From: Clostridia bacterium
Lineage (GTDB): Bacteria; Bacillota; Clostridia; CAKSNL01; HGM11501
Reading direction: 5' to 3'
Assembly (NCBI GenBank): GCA_900766735.1
Contig: CAAFWO010000052.1
Location: forward strand, 1-64,000
DNA length: 64,000 nucleotides
Shown: in pieces, positions 35,664 to 44,486 of the stretch
Layout of the letters: every line of letters begins with the position of its first letter
Numbering within the stretch: position 1 is the first letter of the stretch
The notes under the pieces: generated by a model
What the model saw: only the letters and a program-made list of their open reading frames with translations
Told to the model about the DNA's origin: nothing
Database searches by the model: none
Made by a program: the position numbers and the translations under genes

Positions 35664-36118
35664 GGATTGGTTTCGGATATGACAGCCACAGGCTGGCCGA
35701 GGGACGGGATTTTATTTTGGGCGGTGTGAAGATTCCGTTTGAAAAGGGGCTTTTGGGCCATTCGGACGCGGATGTTTTAACGCACGCCGTGATAGACGCA
35801 CTTTTGGGCGCGACCGCGAACAAGGACATCGGCCGCCACTTTCCGGACACGGACGATAAGTATAAGGGCGTAAGCTCGGTAAAGCTCCTTTCGCGCGTTA
35901 TGGAAACGCTCGGCCACAGGGTCATCAACATCGACTGCACGGTTCTTGCACAAAGGCCGAAGCTCTCGCCATATATCGACCGGATTCGCGAAACGCTTGC
36001 AGGGTATCTTCAAACGGACATCGGAAATGTCAGCGTTAAGGCGAAGACCGAGGAGGGGGCGGACGCGGTCGGCCGCGGCGAGCTCGTCAAGGCCTATGCT
36101 ATTGTATTGATAGATTGA
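35660..36118 (+). CDS. ispF: 2-C-methyl-D-erythritol 2,4-cyclodiphosphate synthase
   Basis: A 152-residue trimeric zinc enzyme of the MEP pathway. It shows GYDSHRL (metal-binding Asp and His), LLGHSDADVLTHAVIDALLG, the GRHFPDTD loop and the C-terminal KAKTEEG motif. Length is typical for the family. Only one gene separates the operon promoter from ispD, so isoprenoid synthesis is tied to carD transcription here. Confidence 0.96.
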   Translation: MRIGFGYDSHRLAEGRDFILGGVKIPFEKGLLGHSDADVLTHAVIDALLGATANKDIGRHFPDTDDKYKGVSSVKLLSRVMETLGHRVINIDCTVLAQRPKLSPYIDRIRETLAGYLQTDIGNVSVKAKTEEGADAVGRGELVKAYAIVLID

Positions 36119-36206
36119 TATGTATGAATAAAAGCGCGGCCGAAAGGCTGTGCTTTTATGTTGCCCGCGGGGCAGTTTTACGCATTGTGTGATTCTCTTG
36201 AATATT

Positions 36207-36246
36207 AAAAAAGGTACTGTAACCTAAGGTTACAGTACCTTTTTCG
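36207..36246. terminator. Strong bidirectional terminator
   Basis: A perfect 17-bp stem (AAAAAGGTACTGTAACC and its complement) with a TAA loop, ending T-rich on both strands. A weaker hairpin (GCGCGGCC-GAAA-GGCTGTGC) lies right after ispF at about 36134-36155. The long stem separates ispF from the small minus-strand gene. Confidence 0.9.
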
Positions 36247-36293
36247 TAAAACCATTATTTTCTTATTAGGGACCGGCTTTAGGTCGTGCTTTT

Positions 36294-36434
36294 TTATGAC
36301 GGAGGGAGAAATTCCGGCGTTTCGCCGATAGGGGGAGTTGCTGTTCCTTCGTTATTATATTTATTGTTGCGATTGTTTTTGTCGGACGGATCTTTTTCCG
36401 CCCTTATTTTTTTCTCTTTCTTTTTTTCTTTCAT
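36294..36434 (-). CDS. Small Lys- and Asn-rich protein of unknown function
   Basis: A 46-residue frame in an otherwise gene-free 425-bp gap. It starts MKEKKKEKKIRAEKD, continues with an Asn-rich centre and ends PEFLPPS. AAAGGAG lies 9-10 bp upstream of the ATG, and the frame ends near a strong terminator, which argues for a real gene. Composition is highly charged and probably disordered. A small spore-core or polymerase-associated protein would fit, but nothing specific supports it. Confidence 0.5.
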   Translation of the reverse strand: MKEKKKEKKIRAEKDPSDKNNRNNKYNNEGTATPPIGETPEFLPPS

Positions 36435-36543
36435 TTCGGCATCTCCTTTCTTTTTTAGTATCGGCAGTTTTTGAAAACATTATACGCGGTATAAAAAATT
36501 AACGCGCGGAAAAAATAGCATTATACCGAAAAATAAGGAACTG

Positions 36544-38160
36544 GTGAAAATGCATATTAAAAATTTGTTTTGCTTCACTCCGCCCGAGAAAAAGGAGGAG
36601 TTCGCCCTTTCGCCCGCAGCGCACCGCCGTGAGGTGAAAGAGGAGAAAAAGGTCAGCCGGGATCTGGACGAAAACCTTTCGTATTTAGATTCGCTTTTTA
36701 ACCGCGAAACGTCGTATGACATTATGCTCCGAGAGTTTGAAATCAGGCTTGGACGAGGAAAAACGAAAGCGTTTATCTATTTCATCGACGGAATGGTGGA
36801 CGGACAGAGCGTGAACGACGGAATCTTAATGCCGCTCATGGTGGAATCCGAAAAGATCAGAAAAAAGGACTATGACGACGTTGAAAAGGTGCTTTTGACG
36901 CAAAATCAGGTGAAAAAGTCAGGCTCTATGACTAAGGCGGCGGACGCGGTGTGCTACGGAAGCTGCGCGCTCTTTATGGAGGGATATTCCGAGGCGCTCT
37001 TAATCGAGGTCATCGGCTGGGAGCAAAGAGGCGTTGAAGACCCGGAAAACGAGCCGGCGGTTTTCGGGCCGCACATTGCGTTTAACGAAAGCATCAAGAC
37101 CAACACATCGACCGTGAGGAAGATGATAAGAAGTCCTCACCTCGTGATCGACACCGTATTGATCGGCGACGCGTCGAAGACCAACTGCGCCGTTTTGTAT
37201 ATGGACGATATTGCGAATCCCTCGCTCGTCGGCGAGGTGAAGAGAAGGGTATCGGGAATTTCCGTCGACCACATAATGTCGTCAAGCTGTCTTGAGCAGT
37301 TTATTGAGGAAAAGAGCTTAATCTCGCTTCCACAGGTATTATCGACCGAGCGGCCGGACAGGTGCGTGAAGGCACTGATGCAGGGACGCGTCGCCGTGAT
37401 ACTCGATAATTCACCGTTCGCGCTCATAATGCCAACGACGGTTTTCGAGCTTTTGGAGTCCGCCGAGGACGCCTATCTTCGCCCGGCATACAGCCTGCTG
37501 GTCAAAACCATCCGCCTTTTGGCGGTGTTTATGTCGGTCTATCTTCCCGGGATATATATTGCGGCGATAACCTACCACACGACTGTCTTTCCGACCGGAA
37601 TGCTGACGACTATAATGAAGGCAAGCCGAAAGGTGCCGTTTAACTCGATAACGGAGCTTTTTATAATGGTGATCGCCTTTGAGGTAGTGCGCGAGGCCTC
37701 CTCGCGCGTGCCGGGGCTTTTGGGCTCGGGACTCGGCATAATCGGCCCGCTTGTCTTGGGTCAGGCGGCGATAAGCGCAAATATCGTGAGCCCGGTTATG
37801 ATCATAGTTTTTTCGATAGCGACGATAGGTTCGTTTGCGACCCCGAATTTTTCGATGGCGTTTTCAGGCAGAGTCTTAAATATAATTTACATCGTGCTCG
37901 GTTCTCTCGCCGGATTTTTGGGAATCGCCTTCGGCATTTTCATTCAGATGATGCTCTGGCACACGACGCGCTCGTTCGGTGTCAATATGATCTCGCCGTT
38001 CGCGCCGTTTATGGAAATGGTGCCCGAGGCCGTCCGCACCGAGCCCATCTGGAAAAAGGAGAACCGCCCGATGTATTTAAAGACAAAGAGGCCGAAGGAG
38101 CAGTCGCACATCAGCAGAAGGTGGAAAAAGGAGGCGCCCTATGAAGATAAAAAAAGCTGA
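36544..38160 (+). CDS. gerAA: GerA-type spore germinant receptor, A subunit
   Basis: A 538-residue member of the GerA family (PF03323-type): a large N-terminal soluble domain (about 1-290) and 4-6 membrane helices (about 320-480). Typical segments are YFIDGMVDGQSVNDGI, RSPHLVIDTVLIGDASKTNC-like regions and RPAYSLLVKTIRLLAVF. Together with B and C subunits it senses nutrients in the spore inner membrane. The start is GTG 36544 or ATG 36550; AAGGA lies upstream of both. It overlaps the next gene by 20 bp. Confidence 0.93.
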   Translation: MKMHIKNLFCFTPPEKKEEFALSPAAHRREVKEEKKVSRDLDENLSYLDSLFNRETSYDIMLREFEIRLGRGKTKAFIYFIDGMVDGQSVNDGILMPLMVESEKIRKKDYDDVEKVLLTQNQVKKSGSMTKAADAVCYGSCALFMEGYSEALLIEVIGWEQRGVEDPENEPAVFGPHIAFNESIKTNTSTVRKMIRSPHLVIDTVLIGDASKTNCAVLYMDDIANPSLVGEVKRRVSGISVDHIMSSSCLEQFIEEKSLISLPQVLSTERPDRCVKALMQGRVAVILDNSPFALIMPTTVFELLESAEDAYLRPAYSLLVKTIRLLAVFMSVYLPGIYIAAITYHTTVFPTGMLTTIMKASRKVPFNSITELFIMVIAFEVVREASSRVPGLLGSGLGIIGPLVLGQAAISANIVSPVMIIVFSIATIGSFATPNFSMAFSGRVLNIIYIVLGSLAGFLGIAFGIFIQMMLWHTTRSFGVNMISPFAPFMEMVPEAVRTEPIWKKENRPMYLKTKRPKEQSHISRRWKKEAPYEDKKS

Positions 38161-39220
38161 AGCCGTTTGCTTTACGGTGAATTTCATTGCGGCAAAGCTC
38201 TTTATTTCCGCGCCGGGCGCTTTTATAAACATCGGCAAAAACGCGGCGTGGATCGCGGTTTTGTTAAATGCCGCGGCGGCATATCTTTCGTTTCTTTTTA
38301 TCCATTGGCTTTATAAAAAGAACAAAAAAAGAGAGATTTTTTCATTTCTTCCGCCGTTTTTGAAAAAGGCTGTCGGAATCACGGTTTCGTTCTACCTTAT
38401 AATAAGCGCAGGAATTGGACTTGCGCTTTTGATTCGCGGAGTAATAAGGACTTTTATGCCCGAGACACCGTCTTTCATCATTTCGCTTTTGTTTTTGTCG
38501 GCGACTCTCTATGCCGCGAAAAAGGGCCTTATCGCAAACGTCCGCCTCTCGGTTCTTGCATTTCCGCTTCTTTTGATAATTCCGTTTGTCGCTTTGGCGC
38601 TCACACCGCACATTGAGCCGACCAATTTTTTCCCGATTTTGGGAGACGGAAACTTTTTCCTTCGTTCACTTTTCGGATTTAACTTTTTTGCCGATTTTTT
38701 TGTGTTTTATCTTTTGATTCCTTATTTTGAAAACGAGAAGGACATTTTTAAGACAGGCAGCATGATAATCGGAATATCAACGGCTTTATGCCTTCTGGTC
38801 GTCGTCTCGTCAACGCTGACGATTCCGTATCAGGCGAATTTTGTGTCTCACTTTTACCAGATGCTCACATTTATGGCCGGGAGTAACAGCGTGATAAACA
38901 TCATAAAGGTCTTTAAGCTCGTTTTTTTGATAAATTTCTTTCTGTACGTTTCGGGCGCGGCGGCCGCGGCCTCGTACACGCTCGGGGAGACGTTTGACCT
39001 TAAGTATCCCGAGAGCACGGTCTTTATATTATCGCTCTTTATCATAATGACCGAGGAGATAAGCTATAAGACACTGACCGGCCCGGAGGCCTACGAGCGC
39101 TTTATGAGTTGGGGGCATATAACCTTTCCGCTAATTGTCGCTTTGTCATATTTATTCGGAAGGAGGGGCAAAAATGAAAAAAATATTAGCTCCGGTTCTG
39201 GCAGTTTTAATGCTCTTTAA
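38141..39220 (+). CDS. gerAB: GerA-type spore germinant receptor, B subunit (permease-like)
   Basis: A 359-residue integral membrane protein of the endospore germination permease family (APC-type, about 10 helices). It is hydrophobic throughout, with PFVALALTPHIEPTNFFPIL and FLLIPYFENEKD-like segments characteristic of GerAB proteins. It is believed to bind the germinant. GGAGG lies before the ATG, inside the end of the A-subunit gene. Its 3' end overlaps the C-subunit gene by 47 bp. Confidence 0.93.
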   Translation: MKIKKAEAVCFTVNFIAAKLFISAPGAFINIGKNAAWIAVLLNAAAAYLSFLFIHWLYKKNKKREIFSFLPPFLKKAVGITVSFYLIISAGIGLALLIRGVIRTFMPETPSFIISLLFLSATLYAAKKGLIANVRLSVLAFPLLLIIPFVALALTPHIEPTNFFPILGDGNFFLRSLFGFNFFADFFVFYLLIPYFENEKDIFKTGSMIIGISTALCLLVVVSSTLTIPYQANFVSHFYQMLTFMAGSNSVINIIKVFKLVFLINFFLYVSGAAAAASYTLGETFDLKYPESTVFILSLFIIMTEEISYKTLTGPEAYERFMSWGHITFPLIVALSYLFGRRGKNEKNISSGSGSFNAL

Positions 39221-40367
39221 CCTCTCCGGCTGTTACGACGTCGAGGAAATATCCTATACCGTTGCGGCAATCGCTGTCGGCATCGACAAGGGCGAAAATT
39301 CAAAATACCGCGTGTCGTTCCACATCGAAAAGGCCGGGAGCAACGAGGGAGAAGAGGAGGACTCCGAGGGCAATAAAGAAAACAAAAAGGGCGGCCTTAT
39401 TACTGTCGAAGCGCCGACGGTATCCTCAGCATATGAAATGGTGAACGACCTTTCGAGCGTTCATGTGAGCATAGACAACCTTAAAATGGTTCTGCTCTCG
39501 GCACAAATTTCAAAGGACGGAATTTATCCTGTTATTTCCGAGCTTATGTGCGATATGAACCTTAAGAACAACGCCTATGTCGCGGTGACGGACGAGGACG
39601 CGGACACGGTGATGGAAAATATCGTTCCTGAGGATGAGGAGTATCTTTCGGCTTTTTATCAGAGAATTTTATATAACCGCTACAAGGCCGAGACAAAATA
39701 TTTCCTTATCGAGGAGGTCTATTTTAACATGCTTTCCTTCCCGGGACAGGATATTATGCTGCCGCTTGCGCGGCTTAAAAAGGCAAATGTGCCGCAGAGC
39801 CGGTTAAGATCCGGAATTCTGCCGGAGGGCGAGAACTATGAGGTGGAGTTTTCCGGCGGAGCGGCGTTTTCGGGAGGAAGTCTGTCCGGCTTTTTTTCCG
39901 ATGACGATATGATGGCCGCCTCGTTGCTGTACGGCGATTTTAAGACGGAAAAGATTAGTTTTGAGTATCCGGAAGGATCCGGTAAATACATCATCGTTCA
40001 GCTGGCGCAGCAAAAAAAGCCCGAAAAGAGGACAAAAATCAAGGAAGGCAGGATTTATGACGACGCGGTCATATACCTTTCCGCGACCTATCTGTTCGCG
40101 GATGAGGGCGAAAGCTTCGGCGAATTTACGCCCGGATTTGAAAAATATTTGAAAAACGAGATCAAAACGCTTTGCGAGGAGTTTATAAAAAGGAGCGTTT
40201 ATATCTATGGTGCGGACACCCTTTCTATCGGCAAGAGATTAAAAAAATGCTTTCTCACCAACGGGGAATTTGCCGCATTTTACAAAAAAGAGAAAGTCCT
40301 GTCCGCCGAAATAAACGTTGACGTCCGGCTTGACATAAAAAGCGGAGGGAGGTTCGTTTTTAAATGA
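39174..40367 (+). CDS. gerAC: GerA-type spore germinant receptor, C subunit lipoprotein
   Basis: A 397-residue lipoprotein with signal peptide and lipobox LSGC (Cys about 20) followed by YDVEEISYTVAAIAVGID, the conserved start of GerAC proteins. The start ATG 39174 with GGAAGGAGG upstream is preferred to a 13-codon longer frame. The C-terminal domain (about 230-390) ends with helices rich in Lys. It completes the A-B-C receptor; the stop overlaps the start of a small fourth gene (ATGA). Confidence 0.92.
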   Translation: MKKILAPVLAVLMLFNLSGCYDVEEISYTVAAIAVGIDKGENSKYRVSFHIEKAGSNEGEEEDSEGNKENKKGGLITVEAPTVSSAYEMVNDLSSVHVSIDNLKMVLLSAQISKDGIYPVISELMCDMNLKNNAYVAVTDEDADTVMENIVPEDEEYLSAFYQRILYNRYKAETKYFLIEEVYFNMLSFPGQDIMLPLARLKKANVPQSRLRSGILPEGENYEVEFSGGAAFSGGSLSGFFSDDDMMAASLLYGDFKTEKISFEYPEGSGKYIIVQLAQQKKPEKRTKIKEGRIYDDAVIYLSATYLFADEGESFGEFTPGFEKYLKNEIKTLCEEFIKRSVYIYGADTLSIGKRLKKCFLTNGEFAAFYKKEKVLSAEINVDVRLDIKSGGRFVFK

Positions 40368-40543
40368 ACGCGCTTTTTGAAATCATAAAAACAGTTATTC
40401 TTACCGTCGCGGTCATAAAAACCTCGTCATACGGCATATGGTGCATTAAGGAAAAAAACGCCGCCGGCGGAATCATGCTCTTTTGTCTTTGCGTTGCCTC
40501 AGTCGCGTTTTTCATATTTAACGAAGCAAGGCTTTATATATAG
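40364..40543 (+). CDS. Small membrane protein, fourth gene of the ger operon
   Basis: A 59-residue frame starting with ATG in the ATGA overlap with gerAC. It has two predicted membrane segments (about 5-22 and 38-55: IMLFCLCVASVAFFIF). Small two-helix D subunits accompany some GerA receptors and modulate them; this gene has the right size, topology and position, though sequence alone does not prove the relation. Confidence 0.7.
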   Translation: MNALFEIIKTVILTVAVIKTSSYGIWCIKEKNAAGGIMLFCLCVASVAFFIFNEARLYI

Positions 40544-40546
40544 TAC

Positions 40547-40575
40547 TTGAAATTTCACGGGAAATATTGTATAAT
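40547..40575 (+). promoter_or_regulatory. Promoter before the membrane protein-ruvX unit
   Basis: TTGAAA (40547-40552), 17-bp spacer, TATAAT (40570-40575), starting right after the small ger gene. The transcript would begin near 40582, which rules out upstream start codons for the next gene. Confidence 0.8.
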
Positions 40576-40609
40576 GAAAAAGCGGAAAAACTGTCGGGGA
40601 GGGAGAGGC

Positions 40610-41920
40610 TTGCTTTCTGATTTTTTTAATAAAATCGGGCAGATCGCAGATCGTGTTACCGGAAAGCTTTACAGTCTGGACGGAAAAGTCGGCCGGACTC
40701 TTCACATAAACGAAAGCTACACGGCAAAAGCGCTGACGCTTTTATATTTTATGCCGGATTTTAACCCCGGCATAAGTGCGCGCACGCTTGAAAATCTTTT
40801 GATGCTGATGCTTTGCCTCACGATGGCGCTTTTCACGGTCATCCCGGGCTATATCCTTTTCGCTTTTGTCATTATAATGTATTTTCTTTTTATAGCGAAA
40901 TACACCTGGTCGGTCAAAAAATGCGCCTTTTCGTCATTTGATGTGCTGTTGGTGCTTTTCTGCTTCGTCGTTTTGTCTGTCGCCTCTGTCGGCAAGGACA
41001 TAGGAGACGTTTTAAGCATCTATGTTGTCTACGGAAGCTTCATCATTCTTTATTTTGTTATCGTGAATACGGCGGACAATGAGAGGAAGCTATATAAGCT
41101 CAAGTTCATTTTCTGTATGGCCGGCGCGTTTATGGCGGCGGTTCAGCTCACCGAGAACATTTTAAGCTACGAGATGAAGGTTCTGGGGCAGATCTATGTC
41201 CTTTCCGCGCCGATGGATTTTGAGCTTTTCTTTATGACAAAAAACAAAAAGATAAAGATCCTTTTAATGGTTGCCGCGACGCTGACGCTGATCGCCCTGA
41301 CTGTCTGCTGGTCGGGCGGCTCATGGGTCTGGGCGACGTTTATTTTGGCATTTTTCATCGTGATAAAGGACTGGCGGCTTCTGCTTGTCGGCGGAATCGG
41401 GCTTTTGTTCGTTCCTTTCATTCTGCCGGGCGAAATAATCGACTTTCACAAGCTTGCCAAAACCGGAATAATGGACTATCTTTTCGCCCCGTCGGCCGAC
41501 TACAGAATTTCGGCGTACGGCGCGTTCACCGGTATTTTAGACTACTACAGGGACTATCCGTCGACGGGAAAATGGCACGCTTCGCTGATAATTTTTGTCT
41601 GCATTATAATTCTGCTTTTGCTGATACTTCGCGAGATATTTTTCGGGCTCAAGTCCGGGCAGATGGGCATGGTGCTCGCCGTGCTCTCCGCCGTCGGGTT
41701 CGGCGTCACGGGATTTTTGTATTCGGACATAACGACCGGCATCTGGAGCCATTATAAGACGCTTTTCGTCTTCTGGCTCTACACCTCGCTATACGCGGCG
41801 GACGCGAGACTTAACAAAAACGAACGGGAGAGCCTTTCGGTCAATGCTCCGGCGAGGTTCTGCTTTATAGACACGATACCGCTTTTGATATGCTTAGCGT
41901 ATCTTCTTGCGGCAATATAG
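40610..41920 (+). CDS. Multi-pass membrane protein, possibly O-antigen ligase-like
   Basis: A 436-residue protein with about ten membrane helices. TTG 40610, with GGGAGAGG just before it, is the best start, because ATG codons further upstream precede the predicted transcription start. A loop between late helices (YRDYPSTGKWHASL) is vaguely similar to O-antigen ligase/polymerase (Wzy/WaaL) proteins, whose periplasmic loop carries a key His. The assignment is weak. It lies directly before ruvX. Confidence 0.6.
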   Translation: MLSDFFNKIGQIADRVTGKLYSLDGKVGRTLHINESYTAKALTLLYFMPDFNPGISARTLENLLMLMLCLTMALFTVIPGYILFAFVIIMYFLFIAKYTWSVKKCAFSSFDVLLVLFCFVVLSVASVGKDIGDVLSIYVVYGSFIILYFVIVNTADNERKLYKLKFIFCMAGAFMAAVQLTENILSYEMKVLGQIYVLSAPMDFELFFMTKNKKIKILLMVAATLTLIALTVCWSGGSWVWATFILAFFIVIKDWRLLLVGGIGLLFVPFILPGEIIDFHKLAKTGIMDYLFAPSADYRISAYGAFTGILDYYRDYPSTGKWHASLIIFVCIIILLLLILREIFFGLKSGQMGMVLAVLSAVGFGVTGFLYSDITTGIWSHYKTLFVFWLYTSLYAADARLNKNERESLSVNAPARFCFIDTIPLLICLAYLLAAI

Positions 41921-41930
41921 GAGAAGAAAA

Positions 41931-42353
41931 ATGAGAATTTTGGGAATTGACTACGGAAATGTCAGAATAGGGATCGCGGTTAGCGACTTAACCGGAATGA
42001 TAGCACAGTCCGCCGGCGTGATCTCGGGGCGCGACGAGGAAAAAAGGCTCGGCGAGCTTGACTCGTATTTTGAAAAATACAAGCCGGAAACGGTCGTCTT
42101 GGGCTATCCTTTAAATATGAACGGCACGAAGGGCGAGAGGGCTGAAAAGTCCGAGGCTTTTGCCGAGCTCTTAAAGTCGCGCTATAATGTCAAGGTCGTC
42201 TTGTGGGACGAGAGATTATCCAGCATGGCGGCGCACAGAACGCTTGAGGAGGCCGGCATCAGCGGCAAGAAGCGAAAGGGCAAGGTCGACCCGCTCGCCG
42301 CGGCTTTCATTTTGCAGGGATATTTGGACAGTTTGGTATTGACAGAACGGTGA
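41931..42353 (+). CDS. ruvX: Putative Holliday junction resolvase / pre-16S rRNA nuclease (RuvX/YqgF)
   Basis: A 140-residue RNase-H-fold protein beginning MRILGIDYGNVRIGIAVSDL, with VVLGYPLNMNG and WDERLSSMAAHRTL motifs containing the conserved acidic residues. YqgF proteins process the 5' end of 16S rRNA and were annotated as Holliday junction resolvases. ATG 41931 follows AGGAGAAG and overlaps nothing, unlike the longer frame from 41907. DUF1292 follows, as in many Firmicutes. Confidence 0.93.
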   Translation: MRILGIDYGNVRIGIAVSDLTGMIAQSAGVISGRDEEKRLGELDSYFEKYKPETVVLGYPLNMNGTKGERAEKSEAFAELLKSRYNVKVVLWDERLSSMAAHRTLEEAGISGKKRKGKVDPLAAAFILQGYLDSLVLTER

Positions 42354-42399
42354 TTTTGGTATACAATTATATCATAAAAGATGTTTAAGGAGATTTAAT

Positions 42400-42699
42400 A
42401 TGGCAGATAATAAAAACGAGATCCCCGAGGAGAACATAATCGTTCTTTTCGATGAAGAGGAAAACAAGGAGATTCCGTGCGAATGGCTTGACAGTGTGGA
42501 GTATGAGGGCAGTCAGTATGCCGTCGTTCTCCCGGTCGATTCAGAGGACGGGACAGTGCTTATTATGGAGATGATACCGGACGACGATTCGGACGATGAG
42601 GAGTCCTGGCTCTTTAACGGTATCGAGGATCAGAGCGTGCTGGACGCTGTTTACGAAGAGTTTAAGAAGAATAACGGCGACGAATTCGATTTTGAATAA
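42400..42699 (+). CDS. DUF1292 protein (YrzB-like)
   Basis: A 99-residue, strongly acidic protein with the DUF1292 pattern NIIVLFDEEENKEIPCEWLD...YAVVLPVDSEDG and a C-terminal helix. In Firmicutes this gene commonly follows ruvX. Function unknown. AAGGAG precedes the ATG. Confidence 0.9.
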   Translation: MADNKNEIPEENIIVLFDEEENKEIPCEWLDSVEYEGSQYAVVLPVDSEDGTVLIMEMIPDDDSDDEESWLFNGIEDQSVLDAVYEEFKKNNGDEFDFE

Positions 42700-42759
42700 A
42701 AATCACCCTGCGGCTCGCGAGAGAGTGCGTGTCTATTTAAACCAACATTTATAATTAGG

Positions 42760-42925
42760 GAAGACCTTAAAAGTCCGTGGCGTGCAAGCCTCCTACGGGG
42801 AGGAAGCCCAGGAGCGGATGAAGGACTGCCCACCTGCGAGAGCAGGTTTGAATAAGCGCACGAGACGGTTCATGCGGGGAAACATTAATAATAAAGTGCT
42901 CCGTTTTACGGAGCACTTTAATTTT
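42760..42925 (+). ncRNA. Probable structured noncoding RNA with terminator, upstream of bioY
   Basis: TATAAT (42750-42755) is followed by a GC-rich, hairpin-dense 165-bp stretch with no reading frame. Hairpins include CCTCCTACGGGGAGG (about 42789-42803) and ACCTGC-GAGA-GCAGGT (about 42831-42846), then a conserved-looking ACGGTTCATGCGGGG stretch. It ends in a terminator, AAAGTGCTCCG/CGGAGCACTTT (42893-42919) plus AATTTT, 12 bp before bioY. It could be a free small RNA (I suspect the raiA class, unproven) or a leader controlling bioY. Confidence 0.6.
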
Positions 42926-42936
42926 AGGAGGCATAT

Positions 42937-43461
42937 ATGGAAAAGACAAAAAGGATCTCGGTACGCGATATTTCATATACCGCGCTGGGAGCGGCGCTGA
43001 TCGCGGTCTGCTCGCTCATCACCGTGCCGGGGGCGATCCCCTTTACCATGCAGACGTTCGGGGTGTTCACCTCCTCCGGCCTTCTGGGCGCGAAAAAGGG
43101 AACGCTCTCTGTCATCGTTTACATACTTTTGGGTGTGATCGGGCTTCCGGTCTTCTCGTCATTTCGTTCGGGCCCGGGCGTTTTAATAGGGCCGACCGGC
43201 GGATACATCGTGGGATTCATTTTTTCGGCCCTCATCTGCGGCGCACTGAGCCGCAAGGGAACAGGGTGGCTCATTTTGGGAGAGGTTCTGGCACTTATCG
43301 CGTGCTACGCTTTCGGAAGCGTGTGGTACATGATCTGGAGCGGGAAAACCGCGTACGAGGTCTTCTTTGCGGCGGTCGCTCCGTTTCTGGGGGTGGACGC
43401 AGTTAAGATCGCGCTCTCCGTTTTCACAGTGACAAGGCTTAAAAAGACGGGAATTTTTTAA
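42937..43461 (+). CDS. bioY: Biotin transporter substrate-binding component (BioY)
   Basis: A 174-residue membrane protein, six helices, of the BioY family (S component of energy-coupling-factor transporters). Typical motifs are ITVPGAIPFTMQTFGVF, GVIGLPVFSSF and GPTGGYIVGFI. It binds biotin and works with a shared ECF ATPase module that is not in this window. AGGAGG precedes the ATG; a terminator-like hairpin ends 18 bp upstream of it. Confidence 0.95.
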   Translation: MEKTKRISVRDISYTALGAALIAVCSLITVPGAIPFTMQTFGVFTSSGLLGAKKGTLSVIVYILLGVIGLPVFSSFRSGPGVLIGPTGGYIVGFIFSALICGALSRKGTGWLILGEVLALIACYAFGSVWYMIWSGKTAYEVFFAAVAPFLGVDAVKIALSVFTVTRLKKTGIF

Positions 43462-43542
43462 CATTTTTCCTCTTTCCGCATAAAATGAAAATGACCGCGA
43501 AAGCTATGCGGTCATACAGAGAAAAAGAAAGGAAAGAGGAAA

Positions 43543-44427
43543 ATGGCACAGTTTACAAACAGGGCGACGCTCACCTACGGCAACGTGACACGCGAGTCGA
43601 ACGTGACCGTCGGCGAGATCATAAGCTCTTTTGCAATCAATAAAAAGTCGGTATTCGGTGTTTATGAGCGCGGCGACAGAATTGCCTATATCATCGGAAT
43701 CGAAAATGTGTCGAACACGGCATATAATTCCGTGACGCTCACGGATAACCTCGGCCGCTTCAACGCCGGAACAGAGGAAGCGCCGCTTAACGTAACGCCT
43801 CTCACATTCATTCCGGGAAGCTTATCCTATTGGGTAAACGGCGTTCCCGAGACGGTTACGGCAACGGCGTCGATCGTTGACAACAATCTCGTAATAACCG
43901 GAATCAATGTGCCGGCCGGCGCACTCGTTCAGATCGGCTATGAGGCGATCGCAAACTCGTTTGCTCCGCTCGGCGAAGAGAGCAGTATAACGAACATGGT
44001 AACGGCCTCGGGCACGGGAGTTTCGGAGGGTATTGCCGCAGAGGAGACAGTCAATGCGTCAAACGCGCTTAACGTTAATATCACCAAGGCTCTCACGCCG
44101 GCTCGCGTTTCCGAAAACGGACAGGTGACCTACACCTTCACGCTCACAAACAGCTCAAGCCGCGCGGCGGAGGCGGCGGACGCGCTCGTTATTACGGACG
44201 TGTTTAATCCGCTCCTCAATATCACAAACGTGACATTTGCCGAGGGCACATCGGCACCGGTAACATGGACTGCCGGCACGGACTACACCTATGCGGCGGA
44301 CGGAACGTTCACAACGGCTTCCGGCAAGCTAACCGTTCCGGCGGCAACGTTTGCGACCTCGCAGACAGGCGAAGTCATCGTAACACCGGGAACATCGGTA
44401 TTGACTATAACGGGAACCATTGCTTAA
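43543..44427 (+). CDS. DUF11 repeat protein without signal peptide
   Basis: A 294-residue, Thr/Ser/Asn/Val-rich protein of predicted beta-sandwich repeats. Segments such as VYERGDRIAYIIGIENVSNT and VSENGQVTYTFTLTNSSSRA match the DUF11 repeat (two copies, about 35-150 and 180-290). It lacks a signal peptide, so secretion by the usual route is unlikely. Similar proteins in Clostridia are thought to be spore-surface components; that is inference. GGAAAGAGG precedes the ATG. Confidence 0.8.
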   Translation: MAQFTNRATLTYGNVTRESNVTVGEIISSFAINKKSVFGVYERGDRIAYIIGIENVSNTAYNSVTLTDNLGRFNAGTEEAPLNVTPLTFIPGSLSYWVNGVPETVTATASIVDNNLVITGINVPAGALVQIGYEAIANSFAPLGEESSITNMVTASGTGVSEGIAAEETVNASNALNVNITKALTPARVSENGQVTYTFTLTNSSSRAAEAADALVITDVFNPLLNITNVTFAEGTSAPVTWTAGTDYTYAADGTFTTASGKLTVPAATFATSQTGEVIVTPGTSVLTITGTIA

Positions 44428-44465
44428 AAAAAATATCCGAAGGCGATGCCTTCGGATATTTTTTT
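44427..44465. terminator. Bidirectional terminator after DUF11 gene
   Basis: Perfect arms AAATATCCGAAGGC/GCCTTCGGATATTT with a GAT loop and A/T runs outside, between convergent genes. Confidence 0.92.
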
Positions 44466-44486
44466 AAATAACGTGTTAGATCCTTA

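Noticed and set aside
40574..40609. ATG 40574 as start of the membrane protein
   Set aside because: It lies within the -10 box of a near-consensus promoter, upstream of the expected transcription start.
42760..42925. Group II intron remnant (ACGGTTCATGCGGGG looks like the end of domain V)
   Set aside because: No GAGC...GGTTC domain V hairpin of the right length, no reverse transcriptase, and the segment ends in a normal terminator.
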